DNA of 64,000 bases from Telluria mixta (GTDB taxonomy: Bacteria > Pseudomonadota > Gammaproteobacteria > Burkholderiales > Burkholderiaceae_D). A program made the translations under genes and the position numbers. The stretch's first letter is position 1. Each line of letters starts with the position of its first letter. Where the stretch lies: assembly GCF_029223865.1 (NCBI RefSeq), contig NZ_CP119520.1, positions 6,944,001 through 7,008,000 on the forward strand, given 5' to 3'. Below the pieces are notes generated by a model. That model was not told where the DNA came from. It worked only from the letters and a program-made list of their open reading frames with translations, and did not search any database. Positions 9,184-19,046 of the stretch are shown here, one piece after another.

Positions 9184-9280
9184 TGCATAAAAGGGCAAGC
9201 GTATTGTAAGTGATCGATAAATGTGAATTTTTAGAAAACACATTTATCGGCATGAACAGACCTTGCCCAAAATGCAGCGA
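9184..9280. terminator. Nested inverted repeat between convergent genes
   Basis: An 11-bp perfect stem (CGATAAATGTG at 9215-9225, CACATTTATCG at 9239-9249) has an AT-rich loop. It is enclosed by an outer repeat, GGGCAAG near 9193 and CTTGCCC near 9265, itself flanked by TGCA on both sides. It lies between the plus-strand phosphotransferase and the minus-strand GGDEF/EAL gene and probably ends transcription from both sides, though the U-tracts are weak. Confidence 0.5.
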
Positions 9281-9289
9281 GATGTCCTC

Positions 9290-12052
9290 TCAATCACGGA
9301 CAATTCCGTTTGACTTTGCACTCTGCAGGAATTCTTCAAACGTGTGCAACGACATCGGTTTTGCAAATACATATCCTTGTGCTTCGTCACAGCCCGCCAG
9401 ACGCAACATATCCATCACCATGGTGGTCTCGATCCCCTCCGCTACAACCGTCAGGTCCAGCGCGTGCGCCATGCCGATGAGTGCTTCGACGAAGGCGGCG
9501 TTGCCATGATCGACCGATTGCTCGTCGAAGAACGAACGGTCGAGCTTGAGTACGTCGACCGGAAAGCGCTTCAGGTACGATAAGCTCGAGTAGCCGGTTC
9601 CGAAATCGTCGAGCGACAGCGTCGCGCCCAAGCCCTTAAGACGCCGGAGAAACAGCGCTGATTGCTCGGTGTCTTCGATCAGCGCGCTTTCAGTCAGCTC
9701 GAGTTCCAGAGCCGCAGGTCGCAGGCCTGACTCGCCCAGGGCACGCTCGACTTCCAGTACGAAGTCGGCATGACGCAACTGGCGTGCCGACACATTCACG
9801 GATACGTGCAGCGCGATTCCGTACTTGTCGCATAGTCGTTTTCCTTCGCGGCAGGCTGCGCGCAACACCCACGCTCCAATGGCTTCGATATGGCCGCGCT
9901 CCTCCGCAATGGGAATGAACTCAAGAGGCGATATTTGCCCGAGCTCGGGGTGGTTCCAGCGCAGCAGGGCTTCCATACCCCGTAGCCGCATGCCATGCAG
10001 GTCGACGCGCGGCTGATAGTGAATCTCGAATTGCCCCAGTTCAAGGGCACGTCGCATCGTCACCTCGAGCTGCAGCCTGCGCTTTGCTTCCGCACTCATT
10101 TCAGGCTCGAAGAACTGGTAGGTACTTTCACCGGTCGCCTTGGCCTTGTACATCGCGGTATCGGCGTTTTGAAATAACTGCTCTACGGTCTCAACGTCCT
10201 GGTCCGACAGGCTGATGCCGATCGAGGCACCGACGCAGATTTCAACGACGTCCACATAGAATGGGTTCGTCAGCGCCGCTATCAACCGCTGGGCGATCGC
10301 GGCGGTCGCGTCACGTCCGGTGCAGGTGGCCGCGACCACAAATTCGTCACCGCCGAGGCGCGCCACAACGTCGCCTGGTCGCATGCAAGACTGCAGTCGC
10401 GCGCTGACCTGTTTCAGCAAGCAGTCCCCGGCAGCATGGCCCATCGAATCGTTGACTTCCTTGAACCGGTTCAAGTCGATGAACAGCACCGCGATCACCG
10501 CACCGGCGCGTTGCTCACACAACATAGTCTCGACGTGCTGGTTGAGCGAGGCACGGTTGGGCAAGCCGGTCAGCACGTCGCGCGTCGCCAGCTGTTCAAG
10601 CCTCGCTTCCGCATGCTTCCGTTCCGAGATGTCGTGGAAGAACACGGACAGCCCATCTTCGTGGGCATACACGCGCTCGCTCAACCACACCCCTGCCGGT
10701 TCATAATAGACCTCGAACGACATGTTTTCGCGCATTTCCATCGCGCGCCGCAGGTTCGCTGCGACGGACGTGTCCGCCAGCCCGTCCGCGATGTCCCACA
10801 ATACCTTGCCCAACGATGCCTCGCGGTCGATGCCAACGAAGGCGGCCGCAATGGTGTTAGCAAACGTGATCTCCCAGTTGCGGTCCACCGAGAAGAAGCC
10901 ATCCTCGATGCTCTCGAGGATCGTATGTACCTGGGCATGTGCCTGCTCGAGCGCCACCTTTGTCCGGTGCATGTTCGTGACGTCTCTGGCGGTCGCATAA
11001 ACCAGACGACTGCCTTCAGGATGGCAAAGGCTCCAGTCCAGTCGAACTGTTCGGCCATCCTTTGACAGGCAGTCATCGCTGATAAACAGGTTGCCCGGGC
11101 CGGTTACCATCAACTTCAGCTGCCCCAAGGCGTCGGCATAGCCTTGCTCGGTCATGAAACGCCGGCCCGTCGAGCCGATCAATTCGTCGGGACGATACCC
11201 CAAGACCTGTTCGACTGCCCTGTTTGTGTGCAGAATAGTTCCTTCCAAATCCAGCAGCATTGTGATGTCCAGGGAGTGCTCGATGAGTGCGGTATTCTGC
11301 TCTGCCATCCGTTCAATTCGCGCCAGCATCTCCTTTTCACGTGTAATGTCGCGTGACACCAGAACCGCGCCGGCAATAGCTCCCGTATCGGGATCGGTCA
11401 CTTTACGTACCTTCGTACCCAGCAAAATATAGCGATTATCGCGGTGGCGCTTACGCACTTCGATGACTTCCGCAAGCTCCTCCCCGTCCAAGATGCGGGC
11501 CAGCGCATTCCGTGCGCGTTCCTGATCTTCAGGGTGTAAAAAGGCGAGAACCGAGCGCCCGACCATCTCTTCGCTCTCCCATCCCACTACCACGGTGTAC
11601 GACCGGGATACATGCACGTAGTTGCCGGAGGCGTCACAATGACCGATCAGGTCGAGGCAGTTATCCATGATAAGGCGGTGCTCTGCCTCGCTGCGTAGCG
11701 TGCGCTCGAGGACGCCCTTGTGCTCGCTAATATCCGTCAGCGCACCGCTAAACCCTTCAAAATTGCCGTCGCGGTCAAACTGGGGAATACCAGTCGACAC
11801 GACCCATCTGGAATTGCCGTTAGTGCACATGAGCTGGTGCTCATGCCGAAATGGCTTTTCCCGATCCATCGCGCCCGCGACTTCTTCGGCAAGCGTGCAA
11901 CCACTTGCGGTCTGGACCGTCTGCAGCCACGCGACGAATGATTTGCCGACGGGCGACGGCAGAAGCCCGGGCGAATGCTCGGCAATGGAAACGCATATGC
12001 CCTTGCGATCCGTCGTCCAGATACCGCCGATGCACGTAATAGGAGCGAACAT
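9290..12052 (-). CDS. PAS(x4)-GGDEF-EAL cyclic-di-GMP protein
   Basis: About 920 residues from ATG 12052, with no membrane segment. Four PAS/PAC sensor modules occupy roughly the first 480 residues, followed by a diguanylate cyclase domain with an intact GGDEF motif and an RPGD inhibitory site five residues before it. The EAL phosphodiesterase domain has EALLRW, TESALIEDTE and DDFGTGYSSLSY all present. Both activities could therefore be functional. The frame extends 55 codons further to TTG 12217, but that part is AT-rich, lacks a ribosome site and precedes the first PAS fold, so 12052 is preferred with moderate certainty. It has no evident tie to its neighbours. Confidence 0.9.
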   Translation of the reverse strand: MFAPITCIGGIWTTDRKGICVSIAEHSPGLLPSPVGKSFVAWLQTVQTASGCTLAEEVAGAMDREKPFRHEHQLMCTNGNSRWVVSTGIPQFDRDGNFEGFSGALTDISEHKGVLERTLRSEAEHRLIMDNCLDLIGHCDASGNYVHVSRSYTVVVGWESEEMVGRSVLAFLHPEDQERARNALARILDGEELAEVIEVRKRHRDNRYILLGTKVRKVTDPDTGAIAGAVLVSRDITREKEMLARIERMAEQNTALIEHSLDITMLLDLEGTILHTNRAVEQVLGYRPDELIGSTGRRFMTEQGYADALGQLKLMVTGPGNLFISDDCLSKDGRTVRLDWSLCHPEGSRLVYATARDVTNMHRTKVALEQAHAQVHTILESIEDGFFSVDRNWEITFANTIAAAFVGIDREASLGKVLWDIADGLADTSVAANLRRAMEMRENMSFEVYYEPAGVWLSERVYAHEDGLSVFFHDISERKHAEARLEQLATRDVLTGLPNRASLNQHVETMLCEQRAGAVIAVLFIDLNRFKEVNDSMGHAAGDCLLKQVSARLQSCMRPGDVVARLGGDEFVVAATCTGRDATAAIAQRLIAALTNPFYVDVVEICVGASIGISLSDQDVETVEQLFQNADTAMYKAKATGESTYQFFEPEMSAEAKRRLQLEVTMRRALELGQFEIHYQPRVDLHGMRLRGMEALLRWNHPELGQISPLEFIPIAEERGHIEAIGAWVLRAACREGKRLCDKYGIALHVSVNVSARQLRHADFVLEVERALGESGLRPAALELELTESALIEDTEQSALFLRRLKGLGATLSLDDFGTGYSSLSYLKRFPVDVLKLDRSFFDEQSVDHGNAAFVEALIGMAHALDLTVVAEGIETTMVMDMLRLAGCDEAQGYVFAKPMSLHTFEEFLQSAKSNGIVRD

Positions 12053-12301
12053 GAGATTAGAGCAAACTGATGAGTTGAGCGACTTGTCGTTGTCGTTGAA
12101 TGGTCGCCTGTCGACAGTATGGGTCGCACTGGACTGACACTCGATTATGCTTCCGGCATCGATACGTAGAGCAGGTCCATCGAAATAATTCGATAGATTG
12201 TTGCCGCAAAGAGACAATGGTTATTGTCTCAATAACATACTGGACAGTATTGGTAAGGATACGGGCATGGCGTTAGCCCAGCATGGGAAGTTCCTGGTCT
12301 A

Positions 12302-12342
12302 GAAAAAAAGAACGGGTACACCGCCGCCGCGGCGCACCCGTT
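12302..12342 (-). terminator. Rho-independent terminator after the AbiEi-like gene
   Basis: On the minus strand AACGGGT and ACCCGTT arms enclose a GC-rich loop and are followed by TTCTTTTTTT. It lies about 165 bp beyond the stop of the AbiEi-like gene and would end the prpF-abiEi transcript. Confidence 0.8.
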
Positions 12343-12507
12343 AAAGGGAAGCACTCTTTTCGGGGTCTGCGCTCGAATCAAGCATGTGAGCTCTGCCCCG
12401 CGCTGACTACATGGTCTTGTCTGCGTAGATCGTGTGGAAAATCCTGAACCGCATGCGCACGTGCATGCGAGCGCGCGGGAAGAAGCCGGGAACGGACGAC
12501 GCCGTTT

Positions 12508-13257
12508 TCAAAGTGGATACACCTTTGACGTGCTTGCACTCATGCCACGCGTCCCTGTTGATCGAGCTGTCGCGTCACTTCTGCCCACCTGGTTATTCAC
12601 ATCATCCCCCCAGGAGGCGCGCGACTCGCGCGCGAGGCGGAAGAGAATGCGAAGCACCTTGATACGTACCGTGTAGCCCACCAGGTCATTCAACAGCGGC
12701 AGCCTGATGGACTGCATATTCCTTGCGACGTCGGCGACCTCTTCGATCGTGAATTTTTTCCCGATGTCGCCGATCATTTCGAGCAATGCGCGCTCAGGAG
12801 ACGACACATAAAGCGTGGGATGCGTAGCCGACAAAGCGTCAAGCCCCAGGTCTCTCGGCATGTCGGGCGAAAAAAGCTGGGTCACCTGATAGGTGCAATC
12901 GAAGCGCTCCATGAACCATTTTGGCAATCGGGGAGTTGAAGTACCCCAGACAGCGGTCGGCACATCTTTGTTCACGTAGTGGATACCGTTGTGCCATTTA
13001 ACTGCGGTCATGCTGGCGATATGCAGATCCGGAATGCTCCTCGTCAGATATTCCATCGCATGTTCGAAGGTCAGTTCTTGTCCCTGCCGTACGTAGACGC
13101 CGCGCCCCAAGGGTTCAAGCCAGCCGTGCTGAACGAGGTTGTTTATATGACGCAACGTGATACCCATCTGATGCAATTCGTTTGAACCGATGGGTTTTCC
13201 GCGACCAATCTGGATCAGGGAACGCCTGGAAGGAAACGATGCATTGGTGCTGTCCAT
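12508..13257 (-). CDS. AbiEi-like antitoxin/transcriptional regulator, orphan, atypical C-terminus
   Basis: This 249-residue protein resembles the AbiEi family (type IV toxin-antitoxin antitoxins). It has an N-terminal winged-helix part (SNELHQMGITLRHINNLVQ, then GWLEPLGRGVYVR near residues 45-58) and the central antitoxin domain with SSPERALLEMIGD. Family members I recall continue with a conserved basic segment after the TVRIKVLRLF-like motif; here the last 40 residues are low-complexity and unlike that end, suggesting decay or a frameshift near 12630. No AbiEii nucleotidyltransferase gene follows, so it is an orphan. It starts 11 bp after the prpF stop and ends before a strong terminator. 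Confidence 0.7.
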   Translation of the reverse strand: MDSTNASFPSRRSLIQIGRGKPIGSNELHQMGITLRHINNLVQHGWLEPLGRGVYVRQGQELTFEHAMEYLTRSIPDLHIASMTAVKWHNGIHYVNKDVPTAVWGTSTPRLPKWFMERFDCTYQVTQLFSPDMPRDLGLDALSATHPTLYVSSPERALLEMIGDIGKKFTIEEVADVARNMQSIRLPLLNDLVGYTVRIKVLRILFRLARESRASWGDDVNNQVGRSDATARSTGTRGMSASTSKVYPL

Positions 13258-13268
13258 GAAAGAGAACC

Positions 13269-14543
13269 CTACAGATCAAAACGACTCGAGCACGTGAAAC
13301 GAACCGGCAACGCTCCAACTGCCGGAGAACCATGTCCATCAGAAGCGTCGCCTGACACGTCTACCCAGCCGTCCCTCAGCGCGGGCGCCCTGCGACTCAT
13401 TACTGCCTTAATCACAATCCACTGGTGCTGGATTTCCTTCACGGTGGCACCAACGTGCAGCGTCCCGGACGGATGACCGAAGCGTACGGATTCCAGTGCC
13501 TGTCCACCTGCGGCCAGGCTGACGAGCGTGCCCGGTATCGCCGCTGCCGTGCCGACCGCTATCGCGATCGTGCCCGTCACCGCGTGATGCAGCCGGCCCA
13601 TCGATAGAGCCCGAACAAGCAGATCGACTTCCGCCGCCGCGATCTCCTTGCCGCACGCCGCGACATAGTCGGCCGGCGGTGCCACGAATGCGATTGCCGG
13701 CGTATGCGGACGCCGGGCCGCTTCGTCGACATGGGCGATCAGACCCATGCGCAAGGCGCCATGCGCACGGATGGTTTCGATTTTGACGAGCGCTTCCGGG
13801 TTCGCGTCGATCGCCTCCTGAAGCGCCGAGCCCGTGTAACCAATCTCGGACGCGTTGACGAAAATCGTCGGGGCGCCCGCGTTGATCAACGTCGCCCGGA
13901 GTATGCCGATGCCTGGCACGTCGAGCTCATCAACCATGCGACCGGTCGGGAACATGGCACCGTCGCTGTCCCAAGCACCATGGTCGCCCGCATCGCACAC
14001 GGGATCGATGAACTCCAGCTTTACCTTGGCAGCCGGGAGCGCAAGGCCGCCCAATTCGCATTCTCCGGTCTGCTGGATTTTTCCATCCTTGACTGGAACA
14101 TGCGCAATGACGGTCTTCCGAACATTTGCCTGCCATATCCGAACGGCCACGATTCCGTCCCGAGGAATACGCTCGCGGTGAATCAGTCCGCCGCGCACCG
14201 CGAACATCCCGACCGTCGCGGACAGGTTGCCGCAGTTTCCACTCCAGTCAACGAGTGCCTTGTCGATGGAGACTTGGCCGAACAGGCAGTCCACGTCATG
14301 ACCGGGACGCGCGCTTTTCGACACAATGACGGTTTTGCTGGTGCTCGACGTAACGCCACCCATGCCATCGGTCTGCCTGACGTAGGGGTCGGGACTGCCG
14401 ATCACGCGCAGCAGCAATTTGTCACGCGCTTCTCCCAGAACCTGTGCCGCTTCGGGAAGATCGTGCAAGCGAAAGAACACGCTTTTGCTTGTGCCGCCGC
14501 CCATGTAGACGGCGGGGATTTTGACTTGAGGTACGTGGGTCAT
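13269..14543 (-). CDS. prpF: PrpF-like 2-methylaconitate cis-trans isomerase, C-terminal extension
   Basis: This 424-residue PrpF/DUF453-type isomerase begins THVPQVKIPAVYMGGGTSK and has FGQVSIDKALVDWSGNCGNLS with the conserved cysteine region. PrpF isomerises 2-methylaconitate in the AcnD-dependent methylcitrate cycle; no prpB, prpC or acnD is present here, so it could serve another tautomerase role. ATG 14543 fits the family start and has a CGGAAAA box; the frame also opens at 14561. PrpF proteins as I recall them end shortly after GWV-(R/D)-V-x-GDAF. Here GDA is followed by about 25 extra residues. Restoring one T in GCTTCTGA would give GCT TTC TGA, that is AF-stop, so a one-base deletion is likely. 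Confidence 0.8.
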   Translation of the reverse strand: MTHVPQVKIPAVYMGGGTSKSVFFRLHDLPEAAQVLGEARDKLLLRVIGSPDPYVRQTDGMGGVTSSTSKTVIVSKSARPGHDVDCLFGQVSIDKALVDWSGNCGNLSATVGMFAVRGGLIHRERIPRDGIVAVRIWQANVRKTVIAHVPVKDGKIQQTGECELGGLALPAAKVKLEFIDPVCDAGDHGAWDSDGAMFPTGRMVDELDVPGIGILRATLINAGAPTIFVNASEIGYTGSALQEAIDANPEALVKIETIRAHGALRMGLIAHVDEAARRPHTPAIAFVAPPADYVAACGKEIAAAEVDLLVRALSMGRLHHAVTGTIAIAVGTAAAIPGTLVSLAAGGQALESVRFGHPSGTLHVGATVKEIQHQWIVIKAVMSRRAPALRDGWVDVSGDASDGHGSPAVGALPVRFTCSSRFDL

Positions 14544-14675
14544 CAGAGTTTTCCGTTGCATGTCTTCCCGTGCACCGGGACGACGATTTGTTTGTTACAG
14601 GTTCGAGTGGCGCCCTTCGACAAGGCGAGCAATGCAGTCACGCCCTTCGGCGCTTCGTCACGATCCCGCCGTCGC

Positions 14676-16340
14676 CTACATATTTGGGTAGTTCGGCCCG
14701 CCGCCGCCTTCCGGCGTGACCCACACGATGTTCTGCGTCGGGTCCTTGATATCGCACGTCTTGCAGTGCACGCAGTTCTGCGCGTTGATCTGCAGGCGGT
14801 CCTTGCCTTCGTCCGTCTTCACGAACTCGTACACGCCGGCCGGGCAGTAGCGTTGTTCCGGCCCCGCGAACCTGGCCAGGTTCACGTCGACCGGCACGTT
14901 CGGGTTTTTCAGCGTAAGGTGGATGGGCTGGTCTTCCGCATGGTTCGTGTTCGAGATGAACACGGACGACAGGCGGTCGAACGTCAGCTTGCCGTCCGGC
15001 TTCGGATAGGCGATGGGCTTGAAGCTTGAGGCAGGGCGCAGGCATTCGTGGTCCGCGTGGTTGTGGTGCAGCGTCCACGGCGCCCTGCCCTTGAACACGA
15101 TCTGGTCGATGCCGGTCATGATCGTGCCCGTGATCAGCCCCTTGCTCATCCACGGCTTGAAGTTGCGCGCGACGTGCAGTTCCTCGTGCAGCCACGATTG
15201 TTCGAATGCGACCGGATAGCTCAGCAGCTCATCGTGCTGGCGGCCATCGCCCAGTGCGGCATAGGCGGCATCGGCCGCGAGCATGCCCGTCTTGATGGCG
15301 GCATGGCTGCCCTTGATGCGGCTCGTGTTGAGGAAGCCCGCGTCGCAGCCAATCAGCGCGCCGCCCGGGAACACGGTCTTCGGCAGCGACTGCAGGCCGC
15401 CCGCCGTGATCGCGCGCGCGCCGTACGAGATGCGCTTGCCGCCTTCGAAGAAGTGGCGGATCTCCGGGTGCGTTTTATAGCGCTGGAATTCCTCGTACGG
15501 CGACAGGTACGGATTCTGGTAGGCCAGGCCGACGACGAAGCCGACGGCAACCTGGTTGTTTTCCAGGTGGTACAGGAACGAGCCGCCGTAGGTGTCGTTG
15601 TCCAGCGGCCAGCCGGCCGTGTGGATCACGAGGCCCGGCTTGTGCCTGGCCGGATCGATTTCCCACAGTTCCTTGATGCCGATGCCGTAGGTCTGCGGAT
15701 CCTTGCCCTTGTTCAGGTCGTACTTCGCCATCAGCTGCTTGCCGAGGTGGCCGCGCGAGCCTTCCGCGAACAGCGTGTATTTCGCGTGCAGCTCCATGCC
15801 CAGCTGGAACGCATCGGTCGGCTGGCCGTGGCGGTTGACACCCATATTGCCCGTGGCGACGCCCTTCACGGAACCGTCGTCGTTGTACAGGATCTCGGCG
15901 GCCGGGAAGCCCGGGAAGATTTCGACACCGAGCGCTTCCGCCTGCTGGCCCAGCCAGCGCACGACGTTGGCCAGCGAGATCACGTAGTTGCCGTGGTTCT
16001 CGAGCATCTTTGGCACGAACATGGACGGCGTCTGGTACGACTTGGTTTCGGTGAGGAACAGCACGCGGTCTTCCGTCACGGGCGTATTCAGCGGTGCGCC
16101 CAGTTCTTTCCAATTCGGGAACAGTTCATTCAGCGCGCGCGGATCCATCACGGCACCCGACAGGATGTGCGCGCCCAGCTCGCCGCCTTTTTCCAGCACG
16201 CAGACCGACACGTCCTGGCCCTTTTCGGCCGCCAGCTGCTTCAGGCGGATCGCGGCCGACAGGCCGGCAGGACCACCGCCCACGATGACGACGTCGTATT
16301 CCATGGCGTCGCGCGGACCATATTGTTCCAATAGGTTCAT
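14676..16340 (-). CDS. etfD: Electron transfer flavoprotein-ubiquinone oxidoreductase (ETF-QO)
   Basis: This 554-residue protein moves electrons from ETF to ubiquinone at the inner face of the cytoplasmic membrane. The N-terminal FAD motif [14 protein letters not shown] lies at about residues 16-29. The C-terminal 4Fe-4S ligands are in [10 protein letters not shown] and [13 protein letters not shown], and the protein ends in [18 protein letters not shown] as is typical. Length is normal. It starts three bases after etfA stops, so etfB-etfA-etfD form one transcript that completes the electron route for the isovaleryl-CoA dehydrogenase of the same cluster. A decayed second copy of this gene is present at 58073-58250. 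Confidence 0.96.
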   Translation of the reverse strand: MNLLEQYGPRDAMEYDVVIVGGGPAGLSAAIRLKQLAAEKGQDVSVCVLEKGGELGAHILSGAVMDPRALNELFPNWKELGAPLNTPVTEDRVLFLTETKSYQTPSMFVPKMLENHGNYVISLANVVRWLGQQAEALGVEIFPGFPAAEILYNDDGSVKGVATGNMGVNRHGQPTDAFQLGMELHAKYTLFAEGSRGHLGKQLMAKYDLNKGKDPQTYGIGIKELWEIDPARHKPGLVIHTAGWPLDNDTYGGSFLYHLENNQVAVGFVVGLAYQNPYLSPYEEFQRYKTHPEIRHFFEGGKRISYGARAITAGGLQSLPKTVFPGGALIGCDAGFLNTSRIKGSHAAIKTGMLAADAAYAALGDGRQHDELLSYPVAFEQSWLHEELHVARNFKPWMSKGLITGTIMTGIDQIVFKGRAPWTLHHNHADHECLRPASSFKPIAYPKPDGKLTFDRLSSVFISNTNHAEDQPIHLTLKNPNVPVDVNLARFAGPEQRYCPAGVYEFVKTDEGKDRLQINAQNCVHCKTCDIKDPTQNIVWVTPEGGGGPNYPNM

Positions 16341-16343
16341 GGG

Positions 16344-17273
16344 TCAGTCCAGCGCCTTGCTCAGGGCCGGCACGATGTCGAACAGATCGCCAACGATGCC
16401 GTAATCGGCGACCTGGAAAATCGGCGCTTCCGGGTCCTTGTTGATTGCCACGATCGTCTTCGAATCCTTCATGCCAGCCAGGTGCTGGATCGCTCCCGAG
16501 ATGCCCACCGCGATGTAAAGCTGCGGTGCCACCACCTTGCCGGTTTGCCCCACCTGCCAGTCGTTCGGAACGAACCCCGCGTCAACCGCCGCACGCGACG
16601 CGCCCATCGCGGCGCCCAACCTGTCGGCCAGCGGCTCCAGGATCTTGAATGCCTCGCCCGAGCCCATGCCTCGGCCGCCGGAGACGATCACCTTCGCCGC
16701 CGTCAGTTCGGGACGTTCCGACTTCGCGACCTCGCGCGCCACGACACGGGACTTGCCCTCCTCACCGACCGGCACGATCCCTTCGACGACCGCCGAGCCG
16801 CCCATCGAGACCGCCTCGAAGCCGGTAGTGCGCACAGTGATCACCTTCACAGGTTCGGTCGACTGCACCGTGGCTATCGCATTGCCAGCATAGATCGGGC
16901 GCTCGAATGTGTCCGGCGTCACCACTTTGGTGATTTCCGAAATCTGTGCGACGTCGAGCCGCGCCGCCACGCGCGGCAGGATATTCTTGCCATAGGCGGT
17001 CGCCGGTGCCAGGATGTGGCCATAGTTGCCGGCCAGCGCAAGCACCTGTTCAGCCACGTTTTCGGCCAGCCCGTCGGCAAGCTGCGGCCCATCGGCGAGG
17101 AACACCCTGGTGACGCCGGTAAGCCCAGCAGCTGCCTCGGCCGCCTGGCTGGCCATGTAGCCAGCCACCAGCACGTGCACTTCGGCGCTGCATTGCAACG
17201 CCGCAGTGACAGTGTTCAGCGTACTGCCTTTGAGGGAAACGTTGTCGTGTTCTGCAATAACCAGTGTTGTCAT
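16344..17273 (-). CDS. etfA: Electron transfer flavoprotein alpha subunit
   Basis: This 309-residue EtfA/FixB protein binds FAD in its C-terminal domain, with the signature region [21 protein letters not shown] and then [16 protein letters not shown] at residues about 235-285. With EtfB it accepts electrons from acyl-CoA dehydrogenases such as LiuA and passes them to ETF-QO. The gene follows etfB after 77 bases that contain no recognisable element and precedes ETF-QO by three bases. Length is normal for the family. Confidence 0.97.
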   Translation of the reverse strand: MTTLVIAEHDNVSLKGSTLNTVTAALQCSAEVHVLVAGYMASQAAEAAAGLTGVTRVFLADGPQLADGLAENVAEQVLALAGNYGHILAPATAYGKNILPRVAARLDVAQISEITKVVTPDTFERPIYAGNAIATVQSTEPVKVITVRTTGFEAVSMGGSAVVEGIVPVGEEGKSRVVAREVAKSERPELTAAKVIVSGGRGMGSGEAFKILEPLADRLGAAMGASRAAVDAGFVPNDWQVGQTGKVVAPQLYIAVGISGAIQHLAGMKDSKTIVAINKDPEAPIFQVADYGIVGDLFDIVPALSKALD

Positions 17274-17350
17274 GATCGTTCGTATAGTCTTTTTAAGTTT
17301 GTGCGCCGTCGATCCGGGTTGCCGGATGCCGTCCAGATTCGACCTCCCGG

Positions 17351-18100
17351 CTAGACGACCTTGGCTTCGTTCTTCAGCTTCCTGACCAGTTCGGCCACAT
17401 CGCTGACGATGACGCCAGCGGAACGCTTCGAAGGCTCCGAGATCTTCAACGTCTTCAGGCGCGGCGTCACGTCCACACCGAGGTCCGCCGGCTTAACGCT
17501 GTCCAGCGGCTTCTTTTTCGCCTTCATGATGTTTGGCAGCGTGACGTAGCGCGGCTCGTTGAGCCGCAGGTCGGTGGTCACGATGGCCGGCAGCGGCAGC
17601 GCCAGGGTTTCGAAGCCGCCGTCGACTTCGCGGGTGACGACAGCACGGCCGTCCTCGATGACGACCTTCGAGGCGAAGGTGGCCTGGCCCCATCCCAGCA
17701 GGGCGGCAAGCATCTGGCCCGTCTGGTTGCAGTCGTCATCGATCGCCTGCTTCCCGAGGATGACGATCTGCGGCTTTTCCCTGTCAATGATCGCTCGCAG
17801 CAGCTTGGCCACGGCCAGCGGCTGCAGGTCGTCGGTGGTGTCGACGAAGATGCCACGGTCGGCACCGATCGCCATTGCAGTGCGCAACGTTTCCTGGCAC
17901 TGCTGCACGCCACAGGAAACTGCGACCACCTCATCGATCTTGCCGGCCTCCTTCAGCCGTACAGCTTCCTCGACGGCGATTTCGTCGAAGGGATTCAAAC
18001 CCATCTTGACATTGGCGGTATCGACACCGCTTCCGTCTGATTTCACGCGGATCTTGACGTTGTAGTCCACTACGCGCTTGACAGCGACTAATGCTTTCAC
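17351..18100 (-). CDS. etfB: Electron transfer flavoprotein beta subunit
   Basis: This 249-residue EtfB/FixA protein begins [20 protein letters not shown], as is usual for proteobacterial EtfB, and has [20 protein letters not shown] and the AMP-binding region with [15 protein letters not shown]. It forms the soluble heterodimer with EtfA. The gene starts 27 bp after the mvaB stop, in line with cotranscription from the liu genes. Nothing is unusual in length or motifs. Confidence 0.97.
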   Translation of the reverse strand: MKALVAVKRVVDYNVKIRVKSDGSGVDTANVKMGLNPFDEIAVEEAVRLKEAGKIDEVVAVSCGVQQCQETLRTAMAIGADRGIFVDTTDDLQPLAVAKLLRAIIDREKPQIVILGKQAIDDDCNQTGQMLAALLGWGQATFASKVVIEDGRAVVTREVDGGFETLALPLPAIVTTDLRLNEPRYVTLPNIMKAKKKPLDSVKPADLGVDVTPRLKTLKISEPSKRSAGVIVSDVAELVRKLKNEAKVV

Positions 18101-18127
18101 TTCACTCTCCAGTTTGGAATTTCGGAA

Positions 18128-19036
18128 TCAGCCGGCCCGCCGGTTCGCGATGGCGTTGCCGGCCCGGCTTGCCGCCTTGCGCCCGAGCTGGCGCGAGATG
18201 AACTGACCGGCATCGACCACCTGGTCCAGGTGGACGCCCGTATGGATACCGAGCCCATCGAGCATGTAGACCACGTCCTCCGTCGCCACATTCCCCGTCG
18301 CGCCTTTCGCATACGGGCAGCCGCCCAATCCCGCAACCGAGGCATGGAAGATCGATACGCCGACCTGCAGCGCGGCGTAGATGTTGACGAGCGCCTGGCC
18401 GTAGGTATCGTGGAAGTGGCCAGACAGCTGGCCAAGCGGATACTCTTTCGCAATGGCCTCGTAGACGGTCGCGATCTTGCCTGGCGTGCCCACGCCGATG
18501 GTGTCGGCGATGTCGATCTCGTCGCAGCCGAGGTCGCGCATGCGGCGTACCACATCGGCCACCGCATCCGGCGCGATCTCGCCCTCATAGGGACAGCCGA
18601 ACGAGCAGCTGATGCTGCCCCGCAGCCGGATGCCGTTGTCCTTGGCCGCACGCGCGACGTCGCGGAAACGCTCGACGGATTCGGCAATCGAGCAGTTGAT
18701 GTTCCGCTGGGAGAAGGCCTCCGAGGCCGAACCGAAGATGACGACTTCGTCAGCCCGTGCAGCCAGGGCCGCCTCGAAGCCTTTCATGTTGGGCGTGAGC
18801 GCCGAATAGAGCACGCCCGGTCGGCGGCGAAGGTTCTCCATCACCTCGCCGGAGGTCGCCATCTGCGGCACCCACTTCGGCGATACGAAGGACGCCGCTT
18901 CGATATTCGGCAGGCCCGCTGCGGCAAGCCGTTCGACCAGCTCGATCTTGACCTCGGCCGGGACGGTCTCCTTCTCATTCTGGAGGCCGTCGCGCGGACC
19001 GACTTCGACGAGCTTCACATGCTTGGGTAGTGTCAT
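18128..19036 (-). CDS. mvaB: Hydroxymethylglutaryl-CoA lyase
   Basis: This 302-residue DRE-TIM metallolyase cleaves HMG-CoA to acetyl-CoA and acetoacetate, the last step of leucine catabolism. The N-terminal EVGPRDGLQNE motif (R15, D16) and the loop GGCPYAKGATGN with the catalytic cysteine are present, and HFHDTYGQA supplies the metal-binding histidines. ATG 19036 is chosen because the longer frame would overlap liuD and the family starts near TLPKHVKLVEVGPRDG. It lies 10 bp after liuD. Also called liuE in this context. Confidence 0.95.
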   Translation of the reverse strand: MTLPKHVKLVEVGPRDGLQNEKETVPAEVKIELVERLAAAGLPNIEAASFVSPKWVPQMATSGEVMENLRRRPGVLYSALTPNMKGFEAALAARADEVVIFGSASEAFSQRNINCSIAESVERFRDVARAAKDNGIRLRGSISCSFGCPYEGEIAPDAVADVVRRMRDLGCDEIDIADTIGVGTPGKIATVYEAIAKEYPLGQLSGHFHDTYGQALVNIYAALQVGVSIFHASVAGLGGCPYAKGATGNVATEDVVYMLDGLGIHTGVHLDQVVDAGQFISRQLGRKAASRAGNAIANRRAG

Positions 19037-19046
19037 TGGCGTTCCG

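Noticed and set aside
15048..16334. A 428-codon plus-strand frame opposite ETF-QO
   Set aside because: Antisense shadow; no family resemblance and ETF-QO is complete on the other strand.
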